A stretch of 64,000 nt of DNA from an uncultured Bacteroidales bacterium (GCA_902774185.1 CACYHE010000005.1:33325-97324), one strand, 5' to 3'. Counted from the stretch's first letter, positions 48,101-57,029 are shown. Notes: generated from the sequence alone by a model not told the origin. Translations and numbers: made by a program.

Positions 48101-49219
48101 TACATTGTCGCTGCTACTATTTAGGCCATAGGATTGAGATGCCGGATACTCAGAATAAGATGCACCAGGACGCTTCTGAGACGAAGGTCGCATGAGTGCA
48201 GAATTCTCATAGCGTGTTTCAAAAAAAGGTCGGCTATCATTATAATCCGTTACCGCTTGTGATTGCACATTCGTGATACTGACTTTTTGTCCTTCTGTAT
48301 CCATAACAACAGGAAGCCATTGCCTTGCAGTTTTTGTCGTGCCGTAATAATCTATCAATGATACTACGTCGTCTTTCTCTGGAGTAACGCCTATGTCGAT
48401 TGTTTCGTCAGGTCTCCCTAGTCCATCATAGTATTGCAGATTAGTTCGGACGCGCACTCCACTGCTAACAGATGGTTGCCCGTCTATAATACTAATACGT
48501 GTGGTCGGATCAAGCGGAATAATGGATAATGTATAGTTCTCGCCGGTTGGCAGTGCTTGTGCACCGATGATAGATTCTTCATAATAAGATGTGTGAGAGA
48601 GCAGGGATGTACCAAACGATACACGGTCTGTCCTCCACAGACTGCTTTCAGGAACAGCCATCCCATCTGCATCGAACTCTACCCATGTGCGGTGCAGACT
48701 AACACAGGAATCTCCTTGTGTTAAATCTGGATTTGACGCATGAAGCAAATACGGACTATTCACAAAATCATTCCCGTCATAATGAATTAGATCAACTGTG
48801 TCATTTAGGTTATTTGATAGCGTTATCGTTTCTCCTTCGTTGGCTAAAGAGATGGAGTTCTGATAGATAATAGTGTCTATTGAATTATTGTTGAAGGTAT
48901 ATACATTGTTCATTTGAAACGTGCTATTTGCTCTGCGATAAGCAACTATAAGATATTTTCCCGACGGAAGAATAAGATTCTGAAATGTATATACCTCATT
49001 AGTTCCCCCACCTCTTAGTTTCCATCCTTGTAAGGATACGGATGCAGTGCCGGCATTATACAACTCAACAAATTCCCCTTCATTGGTCTGCTGACTTTCA
49101 GGTAACTCGTCATAGGAAGAGTCATATAGAACTTGATTAATAATCACATAATTATTTGCATTGGATGCAATAGGGTATAAAAATGCTAACAATATATAAT
49201 AAAGAACATACTTTTTCAT
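45182..49219 (-). CDS. RHS repeat polymorphic toxin with lamin-tail and DUF6443 domains
   Basis: A 1345-residue exported protein (signal YVLYYILLAFLYPIASNA). Residues 25-125 form a lamin-tail domain (INQVLYDSS, FVELYNAGTASVSLQGWKLR). A DUF6443-like block follows around 230-330 (LQYYDGLGRPDETI), then YD repeats (YVYDDLGRLRYV, YSYDERGNMITKK, YDHAGRAKEI). The RHS core is near residue 1090 (NEYEYGFRNYY, IGRFTSMDPLAE, YSYAGNRFVNAIDWMG). The variable C-terminus (about 220 residues) contains PDKGVYLVDD, and hydrophobic helices near the end; I cannot match it to a toxin class. Such proteins encase a toxin in a YD shell and release its C-terminal part into rivals. The tail has lower GC than the core genome. 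Confidence 0.9.
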   Translation of the reverse strand: MKKYVLYYILLAFLYPIASNANNYVIINQVLYDSSYDELPESQQTNEGEFVELYNAGTASVSLQGWKLRGGGTNEVYTFQNLILPSGKYLIVAYRRANSTFQMNNVYTFNNNSIDTIIYQNSISLANEGETITLSNNLNDTVDLIHYDGNDFVNSPYLLHASNPDLTQGDSCVSLHRTWVEFDADGMAVPESSLWRTDRVSFGTSLLSHTSYYEESIIGAQALPTGENYTLSIIPLDPTTRISIIDGQPSVSSGVRVRTNLQYYDGLGRPDETIDIGVTPEKDDVVSLIDYYGTTKTARQWLPVVMDTEGQKVSITNVQSQAVTDYNDSRPFFETRYENSALMRPSSQKRPGASYSEYPASQSYGLNSSSDNVRIYTVNHLNNALCTDGSYYAGATLYKTSSSDEDGHSPLTIYTDMLGRKIMEERGSSRTYYVYDDLGRLRYVLPNLPTSKLTNGSYTTNNTVIKGIAYYYSYDERGNMITKKLPGCKEQILIYDQIGQLILKQDGNQQDANKWTLFAYDSIGQNLYTAEIVLASNPIILLSYFADRWQVEHYVGSQSEAIPDVGYTCSIPGASNIRMLTVNYYDNYEYMSLLNSEEQNHLGFVQETGYGRPCDTAKGCITGTKVYNLSEAGATITAYYYDIHGRLVQSRGTRNAGGYITTSTEYLFDGSVAQQMTIQGPDTALVREHYRYSYDHAGRAKEIHYQLNNEDEITLSAFSYDSIGRLAQNLLHNKDTITYSYDMRNMLTNTRNKHFSEKLYYADDFLNNMQSVSQCHNGNIAAVTSTYGGSSNTYAYTYDSLNRLKESKYFFVRRWMMSESFGYDNAGNILSLKRYYNGAFLIDDLDYTYGTNSNHLLSVSDAGLDGDFFNVIEYHNVNVITNMSHIPNSMEYDSNGNLASDVDRDIVAIRYNYLNLPDTIQFGNGNQIVNLYDATGRKYRSIIYTVPSTAITPIHGIVHYALDVDTIDFLVTEYAGSIENKFSRTDTIQRIHNTIGYYTDGTYFHYLKDHLGNICAVVRSTTDDVVQQTQYYASGVPMQSNTLSVQPYLYNSKELVTAHELNEYEYGFRNYYTTIGRFTSMDPLAEQTPWQSPYSYAGNRFVNAIDWMGLSGLTTSTCHWIAVDENDIIIDYDLLSPDKGVYLVDDDQWDGTYWDLLRYKLIGRQYDDFSYQKGSYAKYDISGNGYFNNTWNRFVPYGIRPREHPLLIRDILNSDEILIYDILQSNFFGYNLALSTRILEKFNLNPEYIKFLHSFSNALTIAEAYNLYKRFQFQGVTVENIYDSAMLTLTTLAAKNPEVLLALLEIDIMVHGSIIIGEGFIELYNNLNMYFGSLNFWGNWYMDGF

Positions 49220-49221
49220 GA

Positions 49222-52194
49222 TTATTCAGTTTTTATGTGATGCCAGTACTCCTTAAGAACTTCTTTTTTTCCATTGATGATTTGATATTCTTCAATGAGA
49301 CGCCCAACCTTATCATAAGCATAGTATGTGGTCAAACCTTGGGGATTAGTCTGACTATTCATTCCTACGTATGGGATATAAGTATATGTCCATGTCTGGT
49401 TCCCGATTGTCTTGGATACTGGATAGATTCCGTTCCAGGTATATCGGGTTTCTATTTTTCCATAAGGCTTAACAGAAAGCATTCTGTTATGTATATTATA
49501 AAAATACTCGCATGTCAATTTATAATGGGAATCTACTATCATATTCCAGTTCTGATACCTTATAGGGTCAAAACTTCGGTCTAGAATAGGTGCTGCTAGC
49601 GCCAAGCTTTTTACTTGATACAAATAGGGATAATAACTATCAATTTCTCCTAACACTACGGAATCTCCCTGCCAAGACGGAAGACTATCCCCCAATGGTG
49701 TTATACCCGGATTTTGCAATAGATTCATATGATTTTGGACTTGGTTATTGGGATTAACCGTAGTTGTCGCTCCAATAGAATAGATATATGCGGTTCCTGA
49801 GGTAATGTACTCTGCGTCTCCATTAATAAAGCCGGATATTCTTTCAATCGGATGGTTGATTCTATGCGATTGAATTAATAGCTTTAAAGCAGAACCATTA
49901 GCGGAGGAAATATCATCAGGATAGGTGTAGCGTGTAAAATGTAGTACACCGCGGCTGTCTCTATGTGCTATTTGCTTTTTACGCAATTTGGAGTCATAAG
50001 TATAGGATACAGAGGATATTAGAGGAGCATCACCCGGATTATTGCCGAATTCATATGTGATAACTTGTTCTAACATATTAGGAGCAACCACTAATTTCCT
50101 GGCAATGTGACCAGAGTAGGAAGATAAACATACGATTGTGTCTATTAAACCCAAAGAAACTCCTTCGTAATTCGGCAGATTACTTATTGTATCAGTTATA
50201 CCATTGTAGCGATAATAGGTTACTTGTTGGAGAGAACCATTTCCGTTGTATTGTTTTGTCGCCAATAATTTGCCCGTTCGTATCAGTTGAGGTTGATAGG
50301 TAAGGGATCCTGATCGTAATTCTGCTGAGTCAGTATATCCCGGAATGTCATAGTTGTGATTAATCATAGAACCCAAATTACTTGAAGAGTAAGCACTATG
50401 TCCGGTATGAAATAGATAGTTAGTTTTATAGGATATATTTTCTATTGTAGTTGTCCGTTGTACAGAAGAGTATCCTATGTGCGAATCAATCATGCTATAA
50501 TTATTTGGATGAACTATAGCCAAACTTTCGTTCGATGAATAAAATAAATCATAGATGTTATAGTAAATGCCGGAAGACAAAGTTGTTTCCGGTTTGCAGT
50601 AGGAAAATGTTTGTGTTTTAACAAGTGTGGTATCATCAGAGAAAATTTCTATTTTTTCAATACGAGCACCACCAATTGTATTCTCAGATGTATTAAGAGC
50701 ATACAACTCAACATCGCTCGATCCTACTTTTTGAAATCTTCTCTCTTCCCTATAATCGTGATTACCATAAGTGAAACGGATATTTCCACCTGTAGGTAAT
50801 GTTACATTGGAAAGCATCCCTTGTAAGGAAGTCACATTCCAAAAACCGCTTCGATCCACCAGTGATATGTATGCAGCATCTGTTGTGGTGTACAAACTTG
50901 GATATGTATACTCTTGAAGAATAGGTGGGGCTGATTCGGGATTAGGATTAATATGATTATAGGATAAGTTATAAGATCCTTTTCCAGATATCCAAATAGA
51001 AGATAAATAGCGCCAATAATAATTATTGGCTCCATATACAGGACTAAATCTTCTATAAAGATATGATAAATGGGCTGAAGTCAATGTTCTATTGTCGCAG
51101 GAAATGCTGATTGAATCTAATTGGAAATTTTTGTGGCACATGGTATAGGTCGGATGCTCATACATTTTGTGCTGTTCTTCAGACGAGAAGAATGAGACAT
51201 TGAGGGGTACAGAATCCAAAGTGGTTATGGTTGCAGGTATACTGGACTTGTTTAATATATATATCACATTTGTAGTATCATTACCGTTTTGTATATTATT
51301 TCCGCTCCAATCATAATCAGTGGAAAAGAAATGACATTGGAAAGGATGTCCTGACTCTGTTTGCTTGTATTGAAAGGATATCGCCCTATTATTGGGAGCT
51401 ATAACAGCGGTTATATTCCACTTATTAATAACAGGCACTTCTTGGACAAGACTACCATCCGGTTTTACGCGAACGGAATATTCTAAAGATTCTTTATTGC
51501 CGCCAAAAACATATGTGTAACCATCTGTAGTTTTGATTGTTATCTTGGAATATGTTGACGGAACATAATAACTATCTTCATAATAATTAGAATCGTGCGT
51601 TTCTGTCCATTGAGAAAAATCAACATCTATGTAGTCACCACTTATGATCATCACTTCTCCTTGATTGTTTATAATAAAGCTTCCTATATGCCCCATAAAA
51701 TTATAACTGAAGATGTCAGGCATATAATCAATATCCCACCAATTTGCGCCATGCTGATCTACCTGACATGCCAATCCGTCTACTCCTGCGTAAACAGACG
51801 ATGACATATAAAAAACAGAATCTTTATTAAATATACATCCTTCGTCTAATGCATGATGCATACCCATAAAAGCATCTTTCACTCGTCCTTCTCCTGTCAA
51901 ATACTCAATTTTTTGTTCATCGGGAAATCCTTGTACAACGCGCGATATAGAGCCTCCTGCAAGTAATGACCAGTCTTGTCCATAAAAACCGGATGGGTGA
52001 AATGGTTTGAAGCCACATCCATTGTAAGACAACGAAATGTCTAAATGAAAATCCGCATCTTCAAGGGTGTAAATAGGGATGGTATAATATATACTGCCTG
52101 TGAATAGAGATGTCTCAATGCCGGATTTAGCTTTAATGCTTAATGGAATCAAGCAAAAGAGAATTATTAGAATGTTTATCTTTCGCATTTTCAT
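49222..52194 (-). CDS. RHS/SpvB-like companion protein
   Basis: A 990-residue exported protein (signal ILIILFCLIPLSIKA). The start region after the signal (GSIYYTIPIYTLEDADFHLDISL, then GFYGQDWSLLAGGSISR) matches the amino-terminal domain of SpvB/TcaC-type and long RHS proteins. Beta-rich sequence with scattered YD-like strands follows, ending in GLTTYYAYDKVGRLIEEY, a single clear YD repeat. It lacks the RHS core and a toxin tail. It is two bases from the next RHS gene, and together the two correspond to one long RHS protein split in two, as seen in some Bacteroidetes. Probably forms part of the same shell or a surface anchor. Confidence 0.8.
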   Translation of the reverse strand: MKMRKINILIILFCLIPLSIKAKSGIETSLFTGSIYYTIPIYTLEDADFHLDISLSYNGCGFKPFHPSGFYGQDWSLLAGGSISRVVQGFPDEQKIEYLTGEGRVKDAFMGMHHALDEGCIFNKDSVFYMSSSVYAGVDGLACQVDQHGANWWDIDYMPDIFSYNFMGHIGSFIINNQGEVMIISGDYIDVDFSQWTETHDSNYYEDSYYVPSTYSKITIKTTDGYTYVFGGNKESLEYSVRVKPDGSLVQEVPVINKWNITAVIAPNNRAISFQYKQTESGHPFQCHFFSTDYDWSGNNIQNGNDTTNVIYILNKSSIPATITTLDSVPLNVSFFSSEEQHKMYEHPTYTMCHKNFQLDSISISCDNRTLTSAHLSYLYRRFSPVYGANNYYWRYLSSIWISGKGSYNLSYNHINPNPESAPPILQEYTYPSLYTTTDAAYISLVDRSGFWNVTSLQGMLSNVTLPTGGNIRFTYGNHDYREERRFQKVGSSDVELYALNTSENTIGGARIEKIEIFSDDTTLVKTQTFSYCKPETTLSSGIYYNIYDLFYSSNESLAIVHPNNYSMIDSHIGYSSVQRTTTIENISYKTNYLFHTGHSAYSSSNLGSMINHNYDIPGYTDSAELRSGSLTYQPQLIRTGKLLATKQYNGNGSLQQVTYYRYNGITDTISNLPNYEGVSLGLIDTIVCLSSYSGHIARKLVVAPNMLEQVITYEFGNNPGDAPLISSVSYTYDSKLRKKQIAHRDSRGVLHFTRYTYPDDISSANGSALKLLIQSHRINHPIERISGFINGDAEYITSGTAYIYSIGATTTVNPNNQVQNHMNLLQNPGITPLGDSLPSWQGDSVVLGEIDSYYPYLYQVKSLALAAPILDRSFDPIRYQNWNMIVDSHYKLTCEYFYNIHNRMLSVKPYGKIETRYTWNGIYPVSKTIGNQTWTYTYIPYVGMNSQTNPQGLTTYYAYDKVGRLIEEYQIINGKKEVLKEYWHHIKTE

Positions 52195-52200
52195 TACTTC

Positions 52201-53235
52201 TTATAATTTAATAATATTTCCAGACACAACCGAATCATCTGCATATATGTATATGGTATATGAACCTACTTGCATCCCAGCCATATTCACTAATACGGTG
52301 TGTTCTCCTTCTTCTTCATGGCAGATGGGTGTATGAAAGATAGTTGTTCCACCGTTATGATGAACGGAAATAAAAACTTGCGCTGGACGGACAAGCGAGT
52401 ATTGTATCTGCAAATCCGCATATACAGGATTAGGGACATAACGAACATTAGTTATCAGGCTATCCATTGCATTCTCCGGTTTTTCATCCAAATCTTCACG
52501 CTTGGGCATATCTTTCTGTTCTTGCGGAATATAATATGCCGAAGCAACGGAGATAGTATCCGTTTTAGTAACTGTATGAACAAGAATAGTTTCAAATACA
52601 GGATACCGACAATAGGGAGAATACCACAAATGCCGCTCTTCACTAATGTTGTTTTGAACATGCTTTTTCTCGTGATAATTAATTATTGAACGCACATGAA
52701 GAACCGTATCTATTTGGATGTCTGGCAACTTTAATTGGCCGATTGCAGTTGCCATTGTGGAAAAGAACCCCTCTATAGAAAAGGGTAAAATATGACAGTA
52801 CTGTCCATTACCGTCAAAAAATCCACTAAGAGAATCACCATAGACAAAGGGATACCTCATAACAGGAAGGGGGAATGAATAGAGCACATGTGTACGAGAG
52901 GTCTCATATCCAATCTGCCATAGTGTGTCTTGAGCTAATTGGTAATAGTAATGAGCATGTTCACGATGAAGCCCAATATTACAGGTATCAGTATCGGACG
53001 AATTGTAATAATGGATGTCCACTATATCTGCTGTGTCTGTAGAGATGTTAGAGAAGTCCCATATACAATTTCTTCCAGTATCCGTTACATGAATATAGGG
53101 TAATTTATATGCCCATAAACTATCTGTGCATAGCGGCTTGTGATGCTCTGCGGTGAGTACTTGGGCTGACAGGAATGTCGGAAAAGACAGAACGATCAAC
53201 CATGGTATCATTGGAATATAATGTCTCGTACGCAT
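52201..53235 (-). CDS. Secreted protein with T9SS type A sorting domain
   Basis: A 344-residue protein with signal peptide (MIPWLIVLSFPTFLSAQ). The body is beta-rich (GRNCIWDFSNIS, YPFVYGDSLSGFF) without known motif. The last 80 residues (VRYVPNPVYADLQIQYSL, then GEHTVLVNMAGMQVGSYTIYIYADD) are a typical T9SS type A C-terminal sorting domain. It lies 6 bases before the SpvB-like gene and is probably exported to the surface with the RHS proteins. I have no specific function for it. Confidence 0.82.
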   Translation of the reverse strand: MRTRHYIPMIPWLIVLSFPTFLSAQVLTAEHHKPLCTDSLWAYKLPYIHVTDTGRNCIWDFSNISTDTADIVDIHYYNSSDTDTCNIGLHREHAHYYYQLAQDTLWQIGYETSRTHVLYSFPLPVMRYPFVYGDSLSGFFDGNGQYCHILPFSIEGFFSTMATAIGQLKLPDIQIDTVLHVRSIINYHEKKHVQNNISEERHLWYSPYCRYPVFETILVHTVTKTDTISVASAYYIPQEQKDMPKREDLDEKPENAMDSLITNVRYVPNPVYADLQIQYSLVRPAQVFISVHHNGGTTIFHTPICHEEEGEHTVLVNMAGMQVGSYTIYIYADDSVVSGNIIKL

Positions 53236-53253
53236 GCGCGTTTCCGTTTTTTA

Positions 53254-53649
53254 TTATTGAACAATAAATTGTCCTACTAATGCACCCGTTGCGGTTTCGA
53301 TGTGGAGAACATAGACACCGGAAGAGGTGATTTGTTCTGACATAGAAGTCGTGAACTGCTCATTAACAACGATACCTCCAGTAGATGCATTCACAACAGT
53401 AGCTTGTGCAGACGGGATGCCACTTTCCCGTTTGACAATGGATAATGTGTTACCGTTAATCGTTGCGCGGAAATCATTAGGACGAGTCGGAACATCCGGA
53501 TAGGAAATAGGGTCATCTAACGGTTCATCTCCTCCAATAGGTTGCATACTGATTACTTCCATCAATTGGATTTCTACTTCTTCTGCGTGTAGCATGCATG
53601 GCATTACAAATAACGCGCCTAACAAAAGAGTAAAGATTTTTCTTCTCAT
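53254..53649 (-). CDS. Small secreted DUF3244-like protein, first gene of the RHS operon
   Basis: A 131-residue protein with signal peptide (IFTLLLGALFVMPCMLHAEE). The start at 53649 gives MRRKIF; earlier in-frame codons add charged residues ahead of the signal. The mature part has PTRPNDFRATINGNTLSIV and ends with GVYVLHIETATGALVGQFIVQ, the layout of DUF3244-type proteins or a lone sorting-like beta-sandwich. Family call is tentative. It is first after the promoter and palindrome at 53688-53750. Confidence 0.65.
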   Translation of the reverse strand: MRRKIFTLLLGALFVMPCMLHAEEVEIQLMEVISMQPIGGDEPLDDPISYPDVPTRPNDFRATINGNTLSIVKRESGIPSAQATVVNASTGGIVVNEQFTTSMSEQITSSGVYVLHIETATGALVGQFIVQ

Positions 53650-53687
53650 AACTTTAATCATTTTGAGGTTAAACAAAAAATATAATA

Positions 53688-53718
53688 CACCGCCAAACTT
53701 TTATTTCGTTTGACGGTG
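53688..53718. promoter_or_regulatory. Operator-like inverted repeat over the RHS operon start
   Basis: CACCGCCAAAC and GTTTGACGGTG are inverse copies of 11 bases (one C/T difference, a G-U pair in RNA) with a 9-base spacer. The repeat abuts the -7 box and covers the expected transcript start, so a protein bound here would block or guide the polymerase. Confidence 0.55.
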
Positions 53719-53750
53719 CAAAATTACTATTATTTGGCGAAATGACCAAA
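53719..53750 (-). promoter_or_regulatory. Promoter of the RHS operon
   Basis: On the minus strand: TTTG, 20 bases, TAATTTTG, 70 bases before the first start codon. No promoter match is seen further down, so one message of about 9.7 kb may cover all six genes. Confidence 0.65.
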
Positions 53751-53836
53751 TTTTTTGATAGACAATTTAAATCACATAATCTGCTGATTTACATATGAAT
53801 ATGATTTTTTGCGATAGACATTTTATTCTGTATTTA

Positions 53837-55291
53837 TTAATTAAGACACACATAATCAATAAGATAGGATCGTAATTCTCCGGATGTTGTTCCGAGTTTA
53901 ATTGCGACACGTCTTTTCAGCGTTCCGATACTTGTGCGTGATTTATACAACAATTCCGCCATTTGTTCATTTCCACATTTTAACAGTGTAAGTATACAGA
54001 TACGAACTTCTGTTTCATTTAGAGAATAATTATCGCGTAACTTGGATGCTAATAGATAAAACTGTTTGTCCACTATATTACACATTTTGCGATAATTCTT
54101 CCATGCTAATGTTTTGATTATACTCTCTTTGGTCTGCAATATGGAGCATCGGCTATTTATTTCTTCCTCAATGTGCTTATGATTAGCCAAATAACGTTCG
54201 GTTATTTCATCATGTTTTACTTGCACTGCAGAAGTCTCTTGCTTCAAATAGTTTAATTTTTGCGCTAACAATAGATTCTTCTTTCGTTTGTTTCTTACGT
54301 ACACCCCGATAGAAGCACCTACAATCACTAATGTCGCAATAATGGCATATAACCATGTTAGGTCTGGTTTTCTAAGAAGGTCTTGTTCTAATAATTGTAC
54401 TGCTTGAGCACATCTGCTTCGTCTGTGTTCTATCAATTTTTGCGTATCTGCTCTATCTGCCGCATAGACTCTAACTTCGGAAATATTTTGGGTGGTATCT
54501 TCTTGGGTTAGAATATACAATGCATTGCATTGATCATATATGTCTGCATGGACGGATAGAAGAATATTAGCGTAATGTACAGCCGAATCCTTCATTCCCA
54601 TTAATGAGAATGCTTGAGCTCTATTTAAAAGAATAGTAGAAGAACTAAAACCAAGTGCTAATGATTGCGATGTATAATAAAGTGTAGAGTCATATTGCTC
54701 TGCCATTTTGCAGGCAATGGCTTTTGTTTCGATAGTTTTGGCGAAAACATATATATCTTTACAGTGTTTATAAATAATATCCATCATACCGTACGCCTCT
54801 TTCTTTTTTTTCTGCCATGCTAATTCAAACGCCATGTCATTTAAGGCATAATAATAATTGAGAGTGTCGCCATTTTGTAGGAATATGTCGGATGATTTGG
54901 AATACATGTCATAGGAAAGTGAAAATTCATTCGCAAGATGACATATAGACCCCATATTGCTGTACACGCGCCCTAGAATATGGTAATCGCGTGTACGGGC
55001 GTGAGTGGCGTTGATAAAACACTCCATTGCAGCCGCCGGATCTTCTTTGGCGCGTAGCAGTTTGCCATAATGATAGCATGCATGGGCATACTCATCGGCA
55101 TGGAAATATTGCCCATGTTTCAAAGTCTTGTATGCTTGCGCCAAACCGGCACTGTCCGTGTATGCCTTGCCAGCCAGCCACAAGCTATCTGCCTGCGCCA
55201 CCGTCTCCTGCGCCTCACGCAGCGCAGGAGAGGTGCATGCCATCAAGCAGCATACCGCCAGACAGAAGACTATGTGGTGTTTTCGGAGCAT
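53837..55291 (-). CDS. Membrane TPR lipoprotein with C-terminal LuxR-like HTH
   Basis: A 484-residue regulator of a form common in Bacteroidetes. A lipoprotein-like signal (IVFCLAVCCLMAC), TPR repeats about residues 40-280 (YANILLSVHADIYDQC), one membrane span (WLYAIIATLVIVGASIGVYV, about 326-345) and a coiled coil follow. The cytoplasmic end has a helix-turn-helix (NETEVRICILTLLKCGNEQMAELLYKSRTS-type, SIGTLKRRVAIKLG) resembling LuxR HTH. It would sense outside and act at DNA, likely on nearby genes. It follows pepD by 3 bases and sits directly upstream of the RHS operon, whose promoter carries an operator-like palindrome; control of that operon is an inference. Confidence 0.8.
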   Translation of the reverse strand: MLRKHHIVFCLAVCCLMACTSPALREAQETVAQADSLWLAGKAYTDSAGLAQAYKTLKHGQYFHADEYAHACYHYGKLLRAKEDPAAAMECFINATHARTRDYHILGRVYSNMGSICHLANEFSLSYDMYSKSSDIFLQNGDTLNYYYALNDMAFELAWQKKKKEAYGMMDIIYKHCKDIYVFAKTIETKAIACKMAEQYDSTLYYTSQSLALGFSSSTILLNRAQAFSLMGMKDSAVHYANILLSVHADIYDQCNALYILTQEDTTQNISEVRVYAADRADTQKLIEHRRSRCAQAVQLLEQDLLRKPDLTWLYAIIATLVIVGASIGVYVRNKRKKNLLLAQKLNYLKQETSAVQVKHDEITERYLANHKHIEEEINSRCSILQTKESIIKTLAWKNYRKMCNIVDKQFYLLASKLRDNYSLNETEVRICILTLLKCGNEQMAELLYKSRTSIGTLKRRVAIKLGTTSGELRSYLIDYVCLN

Positions 55292-55294
55292 GTG

Positions 55295-56770
55295 TTATAA
55301 CATCTTCAGTGTTTGGCAGAGCCAAGCGAAGCAGCGTTCGGTGGAGGAGATGGACAGACGTTCCTGCGGGGAGTGAACGCCGTACATCTGCGGACCGACG
55401 GAGACCATATCCAAGTAAGGATATTTCTCGAGGAACAGACCGCATTCCAGTCCGGCATGGATAGCCAGCACTTGCGGTTCGGACTTGAACAGGTCCGTAT
55501 AGGCCTGTTTGACCACTTCCAGCAATGCGGAGTGGGGGTTAGGCGCCCATCCCGGATAACCGTCCCCGTGTGTCACTTCGTCGCAAGCCATCGAGAGCGC
55601 TTGTTCCACCGCCCATTTGAGATGATGTTTGGACGCTTCGATAGAGGAGCGCTGGGAGGTGTTTATTTCTATGAAATATTTGTCATTTGTCATTTGTGAT
55701 TTGTCATTTTCCTTCATCTTGATGGATGCCAAATTGGTAGAGGTCTCGACGAGTCCGGGCATCTCTTTGCTCATCGCTACCATGCCGTGCGGACATTCGC
55801 AGAGCGCCATGATGAGGCGGTAGGCTTTGTCGGCAGGCACGAAGGAATCCGGCATGTCGGTTGTCTCCAGTTCCATGCGCATGTCTTTCTCCACTTCGCC
55901 GAAGACGCCTTCCATCTGCGCCACGAAATGATTCCACTCGATACGGATCTGCTCTTTGTATGCCATCGGGATAGCGATGACGGCTTGTGCTTCGCGTGCG
56001 ATGGCGTTGCGCAGGTTACCGCCGTTGATGGACGCCAGTTGCACTTCGGTCTGCGGCCAGATACGTGCCAAGAACCAGACGATGAGTTGGTTGGCGTTCG
56101 CACGACCTTTGTTGATGTCATCGCCGGAATGACCGCCGAGCAATCCGCTGATGCGGAGTTTGATTGCTAACGCGTTTGAAGTTGTTTGAAGGTTTGATAT
56201 TGTTTGAGGTTCATAGTGCATCTTGGCGAGGGTGTCGATACCACCGGCACAACCGATGAAGATCTGTCCGTCATCTTCGGAGTCGATGTTAATGAGTCGT
56301 TTATGGCGCAGCATGCCGTCTTGCAGTTTCATAGCACCGGTAAGCCCCGTCTCTTCGTCCACCGTGAAGAGACATTCGATAGCCGGGTGGGGCAGTTCGG
56401 GGTCGGTGATGATAGCCAGTGCCATCGCGATACCGATACCGTCATCGGCACCCAGGGTAGTGCCTTTGGCTTTGAGAAAATCACCGTCGATAAAGGTCTC
56501 GATCGGATCGCTCATGAAATCATGCTGCACATCGCCGTTCTTCTCACAAACCATATCCATATGCGCCTGGAGGATGACTCCTTCATGGTCCTCGTAACCC
56601 GCTGTAGCCGGTACGCGCATGATGACGTTCATCGCTTCATCTGTCACATATTCGATACCATGTGCTGCCGCGAAGTCACACAACCACTTGCTGATTTGCT
56701 CCTCGTGTTTGGACGGACGAGGTACTTGACAGATCTGTCCAAAGATGTCAAAAACTGCTTTTGTCTTCAT
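55295..56770 (-). CDS. pepD: Aminoacyl-histidine dipeptidase PepD-like (M20 family)
   Basis: A cytosolic zinc dipeptidase that splits Xaa-His and other dipeptides. The start at 56770 gives MKTKAVFDIFGQICQVPRPS, the family opening; the open frame above it is made only of the 73-bp minisatellite. Metal-binding blocks are ILQAHMDMVCEK near residue 77, TTLGADDGIGIAMAL near 116, TVDEETGLTGAM near 146, and GLLGGHSGDDINKGRANA in the lid domain. Length 491 is standard. Two word repeats are in frame, QTISNLQTTSN near 193 (56172-56210) and ENDKSQMTNDKY near 355 (55680-55712). The regulator gene at 53837 follows closely. Confidence 0.95.
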   Translation of the reverse strand: MKTKAVFDIFGQICQVPRPSKHEEQISKWLCDFAAAHGIEYVTDEAMNVIMRVPATAGYEDHEGVILQAHMDMVCEKNGDVQHDFMSDPIETFIDGDFLKAKGTTLGADDGIGIAMALAIITDPELPHPAIECLFTVDEETGLTGAMKLQDGMLRHKRLINIDSEDDGQIFIGCAGGIDTLAKMHYEPQTISNLQTTSNALAIKLRISGLLGGHSGDDINKGRANANQLIVWFLARIWPQTEVQLASINGGNLRNAIAREAQAVIAIPMAYKEQIRIEWNHFVAQMEGVFGEVEKDMRMELETTDMPDSFVPADKAYRLIMALCECPHGMVAMSKEMPGLVETSTNLASIKMKENDKSQMTNDKYFIEINTSQRSSIEASKHHLKWAVEQALSMACDEVTHGDGYPGWAPNPHSALLEVVKQAYTDLFKSEPQVLAIHAGLECGLFLEKYPYLDMVSVGPQMYGVHSPQERLSISSTERCFAWLCQTLKML

Positions 56771-56790
56771 TTTTATAGGAATTTTTGATA

Positions 56791-57028
56791 TAAATTTGTT
56801 TTTTATCGTTAAATTCAAATATTTACAAATATTGCTGTAATTTCGGTCCTCCCTACTAAACAGCAGGGTCCCCCCGAAATTCCATTCGCACAGTTGTGCA
56901 AATATTGCTGTAATTTCGGTCCTCCCTACTAAACAGCAGGGTCCCCCCGAAATTCCATTCGCACAGTTGTGCAAATAACAAGTATTTCTCGCTAAAAAAT
57001 TAAATAAATTTGTTTTTTATCGTTAAAT
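56791..57028. repeat. 24-bp direct repeats flanking a 73-bp minisatellite
   Basis: A 24-base sequence (TAAATTTG...CGTTAAAT) is perfectly duplicated at 56791-56814 and 57005-57028. Between them is a 73-base unit, present twice exactly (56826-56898, 56899-56971) plus a stub. Each unit has an inverted repeat AATTTCGG/CCGAAATT with inner CCCT/AGGG, and a short palindrome GCACA-GT-TGTGC. The second 24-bp copy belongs to the promoter region of the barrel gene at 57071. No gene lies here; translation of the repeats gives only an artefact. There are also no signs of CRISPR spacers. Confidence 0.9.
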
Positions 57029-57029
57029 C

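Noticed and set aside
56826..56971. CRISPR array
   Set aside because: Two directly adjacent identical units without spacers and no cas genes nearby; a minisatellite.
56771..56974. Longer N-terminus for PepD
   Set aside because: It would translate the 73-bp minisatellite; homologues start at the MKTKAV-type opening.
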